A DNA stretch of 64,000 bases from Progne subis subis (GCA_022316685.1 JAKJHU010000014.1:6195001-6259000); one strand, 5' to 3'. Positions 9,975 through 22,971 are shown, counted from the stretch's first letter. Numbers and translations are program-made. The notes: generated by a model not told the origin, from the letters alone.

Positions 9975-12561
9975 CTGCAAGCACAGAGAAAGCCGTTCAG
10001 GCGGGTGCTGAAATGAAAAATAACGCTGCTCGGCGCGGACACGGCTGCGTTTCCCAGTATCTGCTGGAAGGATTATCCCGGTGTCAGCCTACAAAGGGCG
10101 GCACCCGACGAACCCAGCGACATCGTACTCACGTTATTCTCCAGAACAATCCTTTTCCCTGAGCACCATCGACCTGGAACTTCTCAGCGTGAACATTTAC
10201 AGTGTCAAACACTACATCTGCAGTATCAGCCAAAGCAACTTAATTATTATTCCTGTAAAAAGAGCAATGGCCAAAGAAGGTCTCGTGTGAAGGACGCAGA
10301 AGAAACTTCCCAATACTCTGAAATTATCACCACGTCCTCCAAGCCATTATAGCTAAATGAATGGAATGGGAAAAAGCTGATTATTTTCTGGATGTTAAAT
10401 AATCTGGACTGAGTGGTAGTTGGGTTTCAGCAGGGACAGTGGAGACAGATAATCCCTGAATCCTGCAGTGGGGAGGCACCTGCTGCAACCACAGCAGCTT
10501 CACCACCCCTGTGAGGAAAGGAAAAGGTTGAATGGGGAAGCTGCTCTTCCGCCAGTCCTCTGTCATCAGGCTGCTCCCCGGCTTCACACTTGCTGGTCTG
10601 TATTTTGAAGTTAAATGCTCCCAAAAGTGTCCATCTTCCTAAAGTCTCAGTGGAAGATAAAAGTCCTTTTAAGAAGTAATTAGTTAAAAAAACTTAACAA
10701 AAAACAACAAAACCAAAAAACATTTACACTGAATACAGCTGCACAGAACAGTGACCTCTGTGCAAAGACTGGTGTCACACATGGCAAACCCCTGACCCAT
10801 CTCCTGTTCCCTCCCGTTCTGACATCTTTCTGGCAAAATACAGATTTATTTATTGCACCGATCCCGGGCCAGTGTCTTGAAAATGGCAGGGGGCAATCTG
10901 ATGTGCAGCTCTTCTTCTTTTTATCCCAGCAAAGCCCTTTGCAGCAGATTTGTCCCTCCACATGTTCTGTGCCCGGTGCTGCGCTCGTGTCCCCTGCACT
11001 CGAGCACAAGGGGCTTGACAACTGCAGTCAGGCTCCTTGCAAAGAGAGGCCCCAGGCAGTGCAAACACCACACACCGCCTCATGAAAATTTCAGGACAAA
11101 TGACAGCTTCTCTGAAGCAGCCATGGGAGCAGCTGCTGCTTAGAATAAAATGGGTTATTTCTCCTTTTTCTCTAATTGTCAGTTGGCAAGTATGCTGCGC
11201 TGGCCAACGCTGTAAATATTCTTTTCTCCTCTTCTTTTTAAATAGAAAAATAAAAAAATTGAACCACAGCCATCATCCTGCAGGTTTCTTCCTGTCCTAC
11301 AGCTAATAGCTGAAGTATGACACTTCAGCTGCCCTCTGTCTCCTTCCAGCTCGGCTTCCAGAGAGTCAAACAACAGCTTGAATTTTGCAAAAGACATTGA
11401 GTAACTTCTAGGAGCAAAAACCAATAATTGTATATCCATGGTAAGACACGCTGCTTAATGATTCAAAAGATTGTTGCCATGAGGCCGGGGAGAAAATTGG
11501 TTCCAATATATAACACTGCAAGTTAACTCAGTGATTCAGTTTATACATAAATCAACGGAAATGTCAACGTGTATCGGAGATAAAACGAACAACGGGCTGA
11601 CCCTGCTGCTAAACCCACTGTTCCTTCCCTCCACTCGCTATCAGCGCATTACTTGAAAACAGTTTTTATTTTCAGTAATTACTCATGAGTAATTCCAGTG
11701 AGAGAGAATCACTAAGATGTGCCATTCTACTCACAGAAGGGCTTGCAGGCAACTGAGTGAAATACTCAGCGTAGGAAGTAAATGTTTAGAAAGGCACCCA
11801 GCACCCTTTATATGAGACGATAATTGAAATATTGGAAGGATTTCGGCCAAGTTTTCAAAAAAGGACTGAAAAATTAGTGTCTGAATATATATAAATACAT
11901 ATATTCACATACACCCTAATCCTGATTTGGCTGTTAAAAATCCGTGCACCATCAAGTCCACAAATGCTTTTTAAAGCATTTAAAACTGTTAAACTCTTCC
12001 AAGAGTTTCACTGCAAGAGAAAAGCAGGTATTTTGACCTCTAATGCCTCTACATTTTGGGTCAGAAACACTACAGACCCTTCTGACAGCCTCAGACTAGA
12101 TACAGGACTTTAGAATTCAACTTTTCAGGCTCCTCTCTTTGGAAATCTTACGCATCACGATTTCTTCCTTCACAGTAGTTTCTCCATTAATATGGGAACA
12201 GTTCTCCAGCTAAAATGCCCTTTGAATTCTAAGTGGGTTTTCAATGACCTGGTTCAGTGTTTTACTTGAACCAATTTTCCAGGAGCTGTATCGGGGACAT
12301 TATTTTAAAGGCACCCTACAAGAACAACGCTACAGCATTCACAAACCCAGCTGCTAGAAAGCATGACTTAGGAGATCACAGAGGAATTTTCCATCACTAC
12401 AAAAGTCCTTCAAGACTACGGGCTGATGTGACAATCACCGAGAGAAACGCTGTTTCAAAATGCACACACACATTTGTATAACTTCCTCTCCACTCACAGC
12501 TCGGCCAGCCACAGCACTGATTAATAACTTTCTTCACAATAAAGAGTCCAGAGTTTCTTAC
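9975..12561 (-). other. MEGF6 intron between EGF4 and EGF5
   Basis: A 2.6-kb intron, GC-rich next to EGF5 (9975-10130) and AT-rich from about 11500 on. No repeat family, RNA gene or further exon is recognised. Confidence 0.72.
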
Positions 12562-12684
12562 CTAAACAGGACTTTTTGTCTGCAGAAAGAGAATGCCCTG
12601 GATGACACTGGCACTTTGCAATTCCTCTCTCATTCTGACAGATTTGTGAGCATCCTCCATTCCCACTTGTGCAGGGGTCTATCA
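12562..12684 (-). CDS. MEGF6: MEGF6 exon: EGF4, non-hydroxylated type
   Basis: 123-nt phase 1/1 exon; acceptor CTAATTGGTTTCAG (AG at 12685-12686), donor GTAAGAAA from 12561. Reads VIDPCTSGNGGCSQIC, then QNERGIAKCQC, then HPGHSLSADKKSCL. Six cysteines are in register, but the aromatic of the hydroxylation motif is Ala (C-Q-N-x4-A-x-C) and the start is I-D-P-C rather than D-E-C. Vertebrate MEGF6 has a similarly degenerate EGF with an x-x-PC start at this point. The exon is AT-rich, with only about 37% G or C at third positions, unlike its neighbours. Confidence 0.94.
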
Positions 12685-14049
12685 CTGAAACCAATTAGAG
12701 CACACTGTCAACTGAAAGGTCACTTTTTGCCTGAAAATGGTCTTACCTGCCATTGTTACAACTAACAGCGAAGTAGCTGTAAGAGATTAGACTGGGGAAA
12801 AAAATGTGACAGCATCTGGTGAGTAAAGCTGCTGTTTTTCTGGATGCTCTTTGTTGCTGGACAACATTTGTCACAGAGTAGCAACGAGGGTTTAAACAGC
12901 AGGAAACCGAGCTTGTATTACACTGGAAGCAGGACAAAAAAAGTACATTTTATTGTTATTTTGCTGTACCTGAACAGATTTCAAGAGTTCTCTAAACAGC
13001 AGCAATTAGCACTCCAGGTATGTGTGAATCCATAAACACACACAGTGATGGAGTTCACCACAAAACAATGAATATTTAAAAGGCTCTAGAGGAAATAAAC
13101 GCTGAAGAGCCCCCAAAGACATCTTTCAGTCTATAAACATATGCCATTCATGTTGTACGTCAAAGCTTTTTCCTCTTCTTGAACAATAACACACCTTTTC
13201 AAGGATAAGGTGCTCTAAGTGGCAAGTACTCAGAAAAACTTCTGTAAAGTGCCTACAGAAGCCTCCATCTTGAAGATTTCACTGTGTTTTATGGGTTTAT
13301 TTCTGGAACATGCACCTGCTGGAAGCATACTGCCCAAACAGAGAGTTGGCACATCCCAAAACAGACCTACCCTGACTGTTCAGACAGGTCTGACTTGGGT
13401 TGAGATCTGACATTCTGCACCAGGATGAGGTTTTGCTCTGGAGCATTCATTACACCAAAATTCTAGTGAACAACGTTGCACAGGTAAATTCGGAGGACAC
13501 CTTGAAAATGTGCCCTCTAGAGTTCTGCCTAACTTCAAGTAAATCTTCTTAAAAGCAATACCTGTTTCCTTACAGCTCTAATTCAGCCTCAGCGTTTTAC
13601 TAATTAGTGCCTTGATTTGAGGCAGATGACCAATATTCCTCTCACCTCCAGCCTGACATTTTTCTACTGCTGCTCTGTATGAGCCAGCTTCTCTCAGAGC
13701 CCCAGAGGAAAGTCACCATCAGCTCAACAACACTGGAATCAGGGCTTGAGGAACCCTGGGGAAGGGCTGAACCTGCTCTGGACCTGCCTGCTTTGCTCTT
13801 CCACTGGCTACGCAGGAGAAGGAAACAGGAGAGAAAAACCTCTGCTTTATGTGGATTTAAATATGGTGCAGGGGGTTTTTTTTGTCACTTTTCTGTGCAG
13901 GCAAGTGGCATTTTGTGGCGCCATTTGGTAAAGGAGGAAGCTGCCACAGAACACCCTCAAACCCCCCTGATGTCACCTCCTGCCATCTCGAGAACGCACA
14001 ACGCACAAACCGTTCCAGCCTGCGGGGCTGGGTTCGACTTGACAGTACT

Positions 14050-14064
14050 AAAAAAAAAAAAAAA
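14050..14064. repeat. A15 homopolymer
   Basis: Fifteen A on the plus strand, followed by further A-rich sequence to about 14090. Confidence 0.95.
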
Positions 14065-14794
14065 TTCAAAAAATAAAATAAAAGCGCGGTTAGGGATGTA
14101 GAACTGAAATTGGACTTCTGACACGATAGGTTGCAAATAGGTTTCCAAGGAACAGCAGCACTTCATCGTGCATGACACTTCCAAGGCTGACAACTTGGCT
14201 CTGCAGCTCGACAATTTGCGGTCTACAAAGGATTTAGCTCCAAGCAAGAACTCACTCCTTGCTGATATGAAATATTGAGTTATTTGCCGATTCCTTTTCT
14301 ATTTGGGTAAATTAAACGAAATCACTATCAAACAGCATCTGTTAAACCTGCATATTATGAAGGTTTTCAGAGCAGCTAAAGCTTTAATTTGAGAATGATT
14401 ACAGCACGGAGTGAAGCTTGCAATGCTCTGTGACATGACAACAGGCAAACAACAAATTACACGGTAGATGTTAGTAAAACATAGTAATTCAAATAAAGTG
14501 GCAGCCTTGGAAATCCTTGGATGAGGTAAGTTTGTGAAGGGGAGATCTTCAGGACATAGGGCAACTAGTGATTGACTTGCTTTCCAGTGATATGTATGCT
14601 CCTGTTCGAAGTAGGTTTCAGGAAAAGCCAAAAATAACTCATTAGTGTTCTTTTTTCACACATTTGCCTCTTGCTGGTTCATTTAATTACTTTAGTAGAT
14701 AACAGACTCCATCCTACAAAGCTCTACTCCAAGCTGTTAACCACTATGGTGAAAAATCTACTGGCATGGTTTCGTCTCCCAGGTGCCTCAGGAC

Positions 14795-14945
14795 ACAGAA
14801 TCCCAGAATGGTTTGGGTTGGAAGGGACCTTAAAGCTCATCCAGCTCCACCCCTGCCATGGGCAGGGACACCTTCCATTGTCCCAGGTTGCTCCAAGCCC
14901 CATCCAGCCTGGCCTTGGACACTTCCAGGCATGGGGCAGAACTTC
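14795..14945 (-). mobile_element. CR1 LINE 3' fragment, antisense on plus strand
   Basis: Plus strand shows the reverse complement of the CR1 3' end: CAGAATGGTTTGGGTTGGAA, GGGACCTTAAAGCTCATCCA, GCCATGGGCAGGGACACCTT, GGTTGCTCCAAGCCCCATCC, CCTTGGACACTTCCAGG. The copy is short and 5'-truncated. Limits are approximate. Confidence 0.92.
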
Positions 14946-16373
14946 CAATCCTTCTCTGCAAGGCTGTGAACGACAGGGTCTCCAGTCCTACCTGCCATGA
15001 CATCTAGAGCACCTAAGGAAAAGAGATTTGGGCCTTATCAAATTAATTTTCTTGTTCACAGCAACCATGACTTCACACTGGAGAAAATATAAAGTGGCAA
15101 AGAGCAAAATTGCCAAGGCTGGAGTGTTTCCCTGAGGCTTTCCAGGGCTGTGGGTGCAGTATTAAGTCCCAAGGAGTCTACAGGGATGAATCCACACCTG
15201 CACTAACACCTACACCAGCTGTGGCAAACACTCTCATGACACTCTGGTTTCTCCATCCAAACCATGACTCCAGCAGCCAAGCTTTGGTTGAAAAAAAACC
15301 CCCAAAAACCAGCCAGCCTCACCTCCTCCCACCTCTTCTACTTAAAATATCTCTGAACCGACAACCCAAATGCATTCATGACCACTTCACCCTCATTTGT
15401 TCCTGTAAAAATCTTGTCCATGGGCTTACCTAGCACTTCTCTCTCCCAGGCATTCATTCACTGAGGTATTTATGGGGGGAAAAGCATCCTCCTCCTCACT
15501 CTTCTTTTTGCAAGCTGAGCTCTGCTCACAAGACACATCCTCCTTCCCCCAAGCACAACTGCCCCCATGGGGAGGGCTGCCCTTCTTTATTTTGACTCCA
15601 ACACCCCTGAGCAGCCAGGGGTGAGCAGGCACCCAGGCAGTGCCTCCCCTGCAGACAGGGCTGACCCTGCCCCTCCCAGGGTTCAGCAATTACAGGCTGG
15701 TGACAAACCACTGCCTTTGCTGAGTGCCTAACTCTCCTCAGCCCCACCACGTGAGGGGGTGAGCAGTGGTGGCAAAACCTCCCCTGTCAGGGGTCCCAGC
15801 TGAGACAGAGCATGGAGTGGTCCAGGGAAGCTTGAACCGTGCCGTGACCGCTCCAGGACAACTCCCAGCCCACCTGGCAGGGGCACAGTCAGACCCCTCT
15901 GACCCAACCTGTGTCCCACCGCTCCATAAACCCACCCAGAACGTCCTGTGCAGGCTCTGCACAGCCAGCTGTGTCCCAAATACATCTTGAAATGTTTGGA
16001 AAAGGGATGGAGAACAGCGCAGGAAGGTCTCTGACATCCCCTTCTCCCCTTTTCTGGCTCTTTCTGACAATCTCAGGGACAAAACGTGGCCACCCCATGA
16101 GGGACAGAGGGGCCACCAGGCTGTGGGTGCTCCCTGAGGTGCAGCCCGCACAGAGGACAGGATTTTGGGGAGGCCCAAAGCGAAGGGAAGAGCTCTCTGC
16201 ACCCAGCAGGAGCTGGGAGCCATGTGAACAGCAGGATTTACTTACACTTCATCCACAGCGTATAAAATCCCCGAGCAGAAGAGGAGCCATATGGAAACGG
16301 TTTTGTGACAGGAATTTCAGCTCAATAAATCCATAATTTTGGCCCTATCTTTTTCTCTGGCGTGCTCAAGGGG

Positions 16374-16392
16374 GTGTGTGTGTGTGTGTGTG
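16374..16392. repeat. GT dinucleotide microsatellite
   Basis: About nine uninterrupted GT units within the intron between EGF3 and EGF4. Confidence 0.95.
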
Positions 16393-16924
16393 CTTGTGCT
16401 GGGGAGAGGGGGGGCTGCCTTCAAAGCTGATGAATATGTTAAGATATACAAGAAAAGAAAAGCAACAATCAAACCCGAAGGTAGCATTGCTGTGCTGCTT
16501 GAGAGAGTGCTTAGAAACCTGAAGGGGAGGATGAATGAATCAGACTGTGATAAGCCAAAAGGAGATAAAGAGAAGCCCTTCTGCAGAATAAAACATGTAA
16601 TGCAGGCCAACTCTGTATACAACCTGATGAGCAATAAAATGCTAGAATTACATCAGGATTAAGTTCCCAACCTGTGTCATCACCACCACCGTGCAAGGAA
16701 CGGCCAGGGATCTAGGAGGACAAAATCTTGTTGAAAGTTGTGATTCAAAGTGAACTGCACACCTCAAACATCTTTTATTTTACAATCCTGTTTATAAACA
16801 ATTCCTAAAGCTGGTTTTGGCACGCAGGGAGGAATAGGAGTGAACACAATGACCCAAAACACCACCCTGGGGTCTTTTAAATTGCCTTTACCGTGTGTCT
16901 TCGGGCAGGTAGCACGGGACTCAC

Positions 16925-17050
16925 CTTCACAGGATTTGGCATCTGTCTTCAGCTGGTAGCCTGGCTGGCACTGGCACTTGTAGTGGTCCTCACTGAGCTG
17001 AACACAGTCCTGCTCACAGCCCCCGTTGTTAATGCTGCAGGAATTGACAG
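16925..17050 (-). CDS. MEGF6: MEGF6 exon: EGF3, non-hydroxylated type
   Basis: 126-nt phase 1/1 exon; acceptor CCTTGGCTCCAG (AG at 17051-17052), donor GTGAGTCC from 16924. Reads AVNSCSINNGGC, then EQDCVQLSEDHYKCQC, then QPGYQLKTDAKSCE. Six cysteines are in register. The Asn of the hydroxylation motif is Gln (CVQ) and the C3-C4 spacing is one residue longer than in its neighbours, which explains the extra codon. Vertebrate MEGF6 has the same x-N-S-C start and CVQL segment in its third EGF. Confidence 0.95.
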
Positions 17051-17794
17051 CTGGAGCCAAGGAAGCAGTGAAGGAATGCATGTCAACAACCTGGGAGAAC
17101 TTATCTCCTATTTTAAATGCACAAATGACAGCAAAGCCCGGCAAACGTCGCTGAACAGCTTTCACAAATGCACCTGTCCCCACCCCTGAGTGACTGCCCT
17201 CCCTTGTGCTCATGAAGCTGGGCTGACACAGCATCCCACACCAGGGAAATCCTGATTCCAGGGAGAGGCAGGTGAGATCTAAGGGCTGTGATGCTGACTG
17301 AAGCACAGCACACCCTTTGATCTGACAGCACCAAAGCGCTGCCATTCCACCGAGGCAAGGAGGGGAAAAAAGAACAGCCCTGCTGGCACTTGCCCATTGA
17401 TTACCTTTTTCTCTCCTTGCTTTCACTGATTAAAAATAGTAATTGTCTTTCAGGGTGATTTCCTCAGCCTCATAAATAAAAAAAAATCAAATGACAGAAG
17501 CCACGAGCTCTGCAGAACAGGCTCGCACAGCAAACCACAGGAACAGAGTCCTCTGAGCATCTTTAAAGAGCCTGCTTCTTTCACCCAAGCAAATTAATAT
17601 TCTTTTTTGTTCAACACATACCCCTAGCCTCTGGAGAAACATTTCTCCTCCTGACAAAACATGTTAACACACACCCACACCTATTCACACGCTGCATGTA
17701 AAAATAAGAGTGATGGTTTGACACTGCTATTGTGCTGTGCAGATGGAAGTGTGTGTGCATGGCTGCATCGAGAGAGATTTCCACAGCAGGGATG

Positions 17795-18052
17795 TAGAAT
17801 GGAGAGATTTAAGTTAGATATTAGGAAAGAACTCTTGACTCTCAGGGTGGGAGGGTGGTGAGGCCCTGGCACAGGTTGCCCAGAGCAGCTGTGGCTAGCC
17901 CTGGATCCCTGGAAGTGCCCAAATCCAGGCTGGATGGGGCTTGGAGCAGCCTGGGACAATGGAAGGTGTCCCTGCCCTTGGCAGGAGTGGGACTGGATAG
18001 GCTTTAAGGTCCCTTCCAACCCAAACCAGTTCTAGGACTCTCTGTTCTCTAT
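17795..18052 (+). mobile_element. CR1 LINE 3' fragment, sense on plus strand
   Basis: Shows AGATATTAGGAAAGAACTCT, GGGTGGTGAGGCCCTGGCAC, AGGTTGCCCAGAGCAGCTGT, GGGGCTTGGAGCAGCCTGGG, then CTTTAAGGTCCCTTCCAACC and a degraded octamer tail (CAAACCAGTTCTAGGACTCT). It is a 5'-truncated avian-type CR1. Limits are approximate. Confidence 0.93.
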
Positions 18053-18872
18053 GAGCAGCTGGAAAGACTGTTTGGTCCTCCACAGAATACACCAAACTCT
18101 GAACCCAATGAAGTCAGCAAAGAGCCTTGATATATTTTTTCTAATATTTATTTTAGCAATATTCATATTTCTTCATTTATCTGTAACAGACATTAGCAAA
18201 TGTTAGCTGCAAAACCTGCTACGGGATTCGTTTCACCCTATGCCACCAATTAGCAAACACTGAGTTTGTGCAGTCAAGTATGTGTTAAAAAGGTGAAAAG
18301 AAAAGCAAATTTTTACATTCTCCTGGCTGCACACACAGCAGGAGGCTGGAGGCACCTCACTGCACAGAAAGCTGACCCTGGCTCTCCACCTGTGCCCACC
18401 AACCTTCTGCCCTTGGCAGGGACAGAACTTGAAAGCAGCACAGCAGATTCATGCGTGCACAGCAGACAGCAGACCCCAGACACTCCGAGCTTCCAGCTCC
18501 CTGCACATTTGTATCCAAAGACCTGTTTTTCAGCCAGAATATTCAAATAAGATGAAAATATTTCGGAAGATGAAAAACATCTTAAATCCAAGTGACAGAA
18601 TATACATGCCGGCTTTCAAAATGCCATTTTCTCCCTCCATTCCTGGGCACGAGCCAATTTGGATGCAAGGGGAGATGAGCAGCAACCTGTGGTGATGAGA
18701 GTTTTGGAGGGTTTGAAGGTGGGAAGGGACAGGTGTGAAACCCTGTGCTGGAGGCACTGTGCATCCCAATTTGGTGGGTGGCTCTGCCAGTGGCCAGGGG
18801 TTGCTCTGGAGCAGCCAGGGCGGGTTTGTCACGGCTGCTGCTGAGGCACCATGCTGGATCCACGAGAGGAGG

Positions 18873-19128
18873 TGCCAGCCTGAAGGAGAAGAGCCTCCAG
18901 GGGCAGGACAGGATGGATTGTGGTGCCAGCCTGAAGAAGAAGAGCCTCCAGGGCCAGGACAGGATGGATTGTGGTGCCAGCCTGAAGGAAGAAGAGCCTC
19001 CAGGGCCAGGACAGGATGGATTGTGGTGCCAGCCTGAAGGAGAAGAGCCTCCAGGGGCAGGACAGGATGGATTGTGGTGCCAGACTGAAGGAGAAGAGCC
19101 TCCAGGGCCAGGACAGGATGGATTGTGC
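18873..19128. repeat. 51-bp minisatellite, five units
   Basis: Five head-to-tail units starting TGCCAGCCTGAAGGAGAAGA at 18873, 18924, 18975, 19027 and 19078. Four are 51 bp; the third has one extra base (52 bp). Units differ by one or a few substitutions, so the array is young or homogenised. A 51-bp period keeps open frames on both strands (plus strand repeating LKEKSLQGQDRMD), which produces long but spurious ORFs. Confidence 0.96.
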
Positions 19129-19424
19129 TCGTGGCTGCCAGGCGCCAGCAACACAGTCTCTGATCACAGAAAGGGATCTTGGCACCTCATGGGTCTGATT
19201 GCATCTGTCACTAAGGGGCTTGTGGCTGGAGGTCTGAGCACCTCCATAGGCAGAAATGTGGCCTGACATTCACTTTCAAAGATCTACTCTCGAAATTTGG
19301 CAGAAACCCAGCCCTGATGTGCATTCCAGACAGGCAGGGGGTGATGCCAGGTGATGCCAAGAGAGGGAGGGGACATCTGGGAAGGGGGAGAGTGGTGAGA
19401 GACACCAGGTGAGAAACATAAGAA

Positions 19425-19735
19425 ACACAGAATCACAGCATGGTTTGGGTTCATCTTAAAAATCATCTCATTCCACCCCCTGCTATGGCAGGGACACCTT
19501 CCACTGTCCCAGGCTGCTCCACGCCCCAGTGTCCAACCTGGCCTTGGACAGATCCAGGGGCAGCCACAGCTGCTCTGGGCACCTTTGCCAGGGCCTGCCC
19601 ACCCTGCCAGGGAACAATTCCTTCCTAATATCCAATCTAACCCTGCTTTCTGTCAATTCAAAGCCCTTCTGCCTTGTCCACTCACAACGTGTCTTTGTAA
19701 AAAGCCCCTCTCCAGATCTCTTGTAGGCCCCAGAT
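19425..19735 (-). mobile_element. CR1 LINE 3' fragment, antisense on plus strand
   Basis: Plus strand shows ATCACAGCATGGTTTGGG, CAGGGACACCTTCCACTGTC, CCAGGGCCTGCCCACCCTGC, TTCCTTCCTAATATCCAATC, AAGCCCTTCTGCCTTGTCCA and GTAAAAAGCCCCTCTCCAGA, the ordered reverse complement of the CR1 3' region. Limits are approximate. Confidence 0.92.
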
Positions 19736-21548
19736 CTGATAACAGCTAAGAAATACACATTTCTCAACCCGTTATTTTTTATAATAAAGGTGATATTTTA
19801 CAAAGAGCTGGGTCTGAAGCCATAATTAGATACACGCATAGCAACCATGGGGTTAGAACATGCAATCTCCTCCAACCTATGTTTTCCATCACCTTAAATA
19901 CAACCTTGGCAATGACGAAGAAACGTAACTTCAGCTGTACAGGGTTTATATTTATGTTGGGAAACATGGATTGTAAAGCTGTAGAGATATTTTCTTTGTT
20001 ACTTTCTCTATTAAGAGCCTTAGTGTGCTAAAATCTCCATAAAAAACCCCTGCACCTCAACAGCTTCTCCACATAAAGCAGACAATCAAAGGTAACAGCT
20101 GGCACCAGAGATGAATCAGGGTCTAGTGGCTGTGCCCTGTTTTCACTTCCAGGAGTTCAAACAGGAATAAATTCCACTGAAGACAATGAATCTACAACAA
20201 TCCAAACCCACAGCCCGATGCTACAATAAACATGTTCTTTCTGAGTTTCAGCTTTTCCCGTACCAGCTGGTTCAACTCCAGTGAAGTCAAACTCCTTGCA
20301 TTAACATAATCGAGGCATTACAGAAAAAAACAAACAAAAAAATTGGAGAGGGATGCAGTGAATATTTGGTCTGGCACGCGCATTCATAAATTAACTCAAC
20401 GCTGAGCAAAATTTGTGGGACTGAAAAGCTGAAGGAAGAAAAGGAGCACTGAAGGAGATGGGACTTTATCAGGGCACAGAGTATTGGATAAAACCAAAGG
20501 ATTCAGGAATTGAGTAGTTAACTTTCACACGCTGCTCATCACTGAACAAGGCAACCCATTCTAGAGTTTCTTTGGGTCTGAGCAGAGTATGAGTGGAGTA
20601 CTCTGCCTTAGGGTATGGGCAGAAGTTTCCAGAGAGAGCAGGAAGAATGGCAAAAGCAGATTTCCTCTCTCCACGTATTTTAAGGCTCATACTGGAGGGG
20701 CGGAGCACCAGCAATTAGTCAGGATCGCAAACACCCCATAATGAGGTGGCAGGAGGACTGGAAAACTTGGGACAGAAGTTCAATAATATTCCATGAATCA
20801 CATCCCAGGTTTTTGAGTCCTCAGATGTAGGCTGAATATCTTTTAAGATGATAGATCCACTTCCTTATGTATGGGAGATTTCCAAGCCATGCAGGCTGCA
20901 AAATCTGCTTCCCCTCAAATGATTTTGGCACTTTTGTTCCCACAAACACAGGGCTGCCAAAAAAGAAAAGGAAGACGTGGAAAGAATGAACGTAACAGCA
21001 ATCTGGGCTGGGCTCCTCTGAAAAGCCTGTCCAAAGGGACTCTTGCTTCTTATTTCTGCAGCTGAGATAATCACCTTCCATAAACAGCTCAGTGCCAGAA
21101 CGTGGTCCCTTCTCATTCTCAGCATGCAGGAGAGATCGTTACGTCCTCTGAAGTACCCATGGAAGAAATACCACTGCTAATCCAAGCCTGTTTGAAATGC
21201 TGGATGTTCTGCTTAGCTGCACTAGGTCAAAGGAGAGCTGCATTAGAGGTTTGCTTCTCATCAGATGAGCGATGAAAGCTGAATGTACAACCTGGTGCTG
21301 CACAAGGGGCAAACTCTCCATCCCCAACCAGCAGTACTGCCCAAATCCTGATCCGTATGAAATGCCTCTCCCCATCCCCATCAATTAGTAACTGTCTTGT
21401 TCTCCAATGCATGAGAGCTTATTATATCCATTTATTCTGGTGTCTTGTCTAAACAGCTGGAACAGGGCTCAATATCCTCCCTCAGTATCGTGTACATCCG
21501 TTATCATGATAGCAGAGCTCTCTGAAACTCCTGTCTCTCATCTTAGGA

Positions 21549-21562
21549 TTTTTTTTTTTTTT
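21549..21562. repeat. T14 homopolymer
   Basis: Fourteen T on the plus strand, intronic. Confidence 0.95.
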
Positions 21563-22212
21563 GTTTCTCCTTGGTAATTTCTGAGATACTGCAAAACAAA
21601 GCTGATCACTTTGAGAACATTTACATTTATGACATGAAAACTTGTTCTCTGCTATTTTTCACAGCTCAGACAAAGCTAAACTGAGCTTTTTGATTATCTG
21701 AGGCAAGAGGAAACCTAACTATTTTATGTTCACAGAAAGTTTTACATATAACACAAATAAATTAATTTAATTGTCACTAACACCTACCTTTTGCCTTCAT
21801 CACACAGTTCTCTTTCTCTTTTTCCCCCACAAAATCCCTTTAGTCCCCTTTTGGTATAAAACTCCCTCTCCACCAAAAATGAAACTATTCAGAGGGAGTA
21901 ATGTAGCTCAAACAACACATCTTTCACTTCTGGGTCTTCCCTGGTTAGATCTGATCTGACCAAGATTAATTTCTCTTTTAATTCACAGAAAACCACAACT
22001 GCTTCTAGTTAATTATGAATCACTCTGCTTTCACATTATTTTTTTCCTCTCACTATAGTTTTTCCTTGTCCAGTCCTTCACCAGCTAAGATAATCAGGAA
22101 AAGACTGAGACTTCATCACATTTTTAACTGCAGTTAATTACCAAAACATTGAAAGCCTCTGTATGTGATAAACCCAAAAAACCCTAAAAGGGTTTTAAAA
22201 TTTTAAAATATT

Positions 22213-22230
22213 AAAAAAAAAAAAAAAAAA
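22213..22230. repeat. A18 homopolymer
   Basis: Eighteen A on the plus strand in a locally AT-rich stretch. Confidence 0.95.
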
Positions 22231-22971
22231 TTCCATTATTCCCACAGCTTGAGCACTGGTACCTCCTGTGTCCTGATTGCATCAGCAAAAGCGTTGCTGT
22301 GATAGTACCAGGAATGACTGATGACATCTCTGGCTGAAAGTTAAGCACAACCAAGGGACTTTGTGCAGGAACTGAGACAATGCCCAAACTGTGAGTGAAC
22401 TTATTCTGCAGATGTGGTCTGACTGTACTTGACTGTTCTTCCCATATTACTTCAAATCAGGTTTAAAAATTTAAACAAAAGGTGCCCTTTTCCTCTTCCC
22501 AGATGAAAGAACATTTTAATCCTTTCTGCAGAACTCAAAAATTTGACTTTTGTACCGATTTAAATGCAATACAAGCACTGTGTATTTCATATTACTGTTT
22601 CTAACAACACGCAGAATTAACTCTGGCATGCCTTGTTTCAGGCTTTAGAGTCCAACCTAAGAAACAGAGTTTTATTTCTAATGGCAGAGCTGCTGATCCT
22701 CTCCACACAAACAATGTGGCAATGTCTCATGGCTGAGCTCCATGGTGCTCCCACTGACACGAGCACACGCAGGGTAACTCCACCCTGCAAATCACGACCA
22801 TTTAGCTTGGAAACAACCTCTAAAATCCCAGGGCACTGCTGGAACATGCAGGGAGATGTGCCACAAAGAAAAAGCACTCAGAACACAAAAAATGTTGTCA
22901 TTTGAAACAAAGACCCCCCAAGCTACTTAATGCCTACGGCAAAAGAATTTTGACCGACATGAAACACCATT

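Larger units (their letters stand above)
12685..16924 (-). other. MEGF6 intron between EGF3 and EGF4
   Basis: A 4.2-kb intron. It contains a CR1 fragment at about 14795-14945, an A run at 14050-14064 and a GT microsatellite at 16374-16392, listed separately. GC-rich sequence at 15600-16250 carries several overlapping chance frames on both strands. No further exon is recognised. Confidence 0.72.

Noticed and set aside
14025..14064. B-box-like GGTTCGACTT followed by an A run, possible tRNA or SINE tail
   Set aside because: No A box or cloverleaf is present upstream, and no tRNA-like stem can be formed by eye.
15426..16250. Overlapping 75-160 codon frames on both strands in a GC-rich intron segment
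   Set aside because: Frames are open on both strands at once, with no domain, no cysteine spacing like EGF and no matching splice phase; best explained by GC content.
18745..19266. 173-codon plus-strand frame and similar minus-strand frames at 18.6-19.3 kb
   Set aside because: They are generated by the 51-bp minisatellite, whose period is a multiple of three. Frames are open on both strands, and the 52-bp unit shifts frame.
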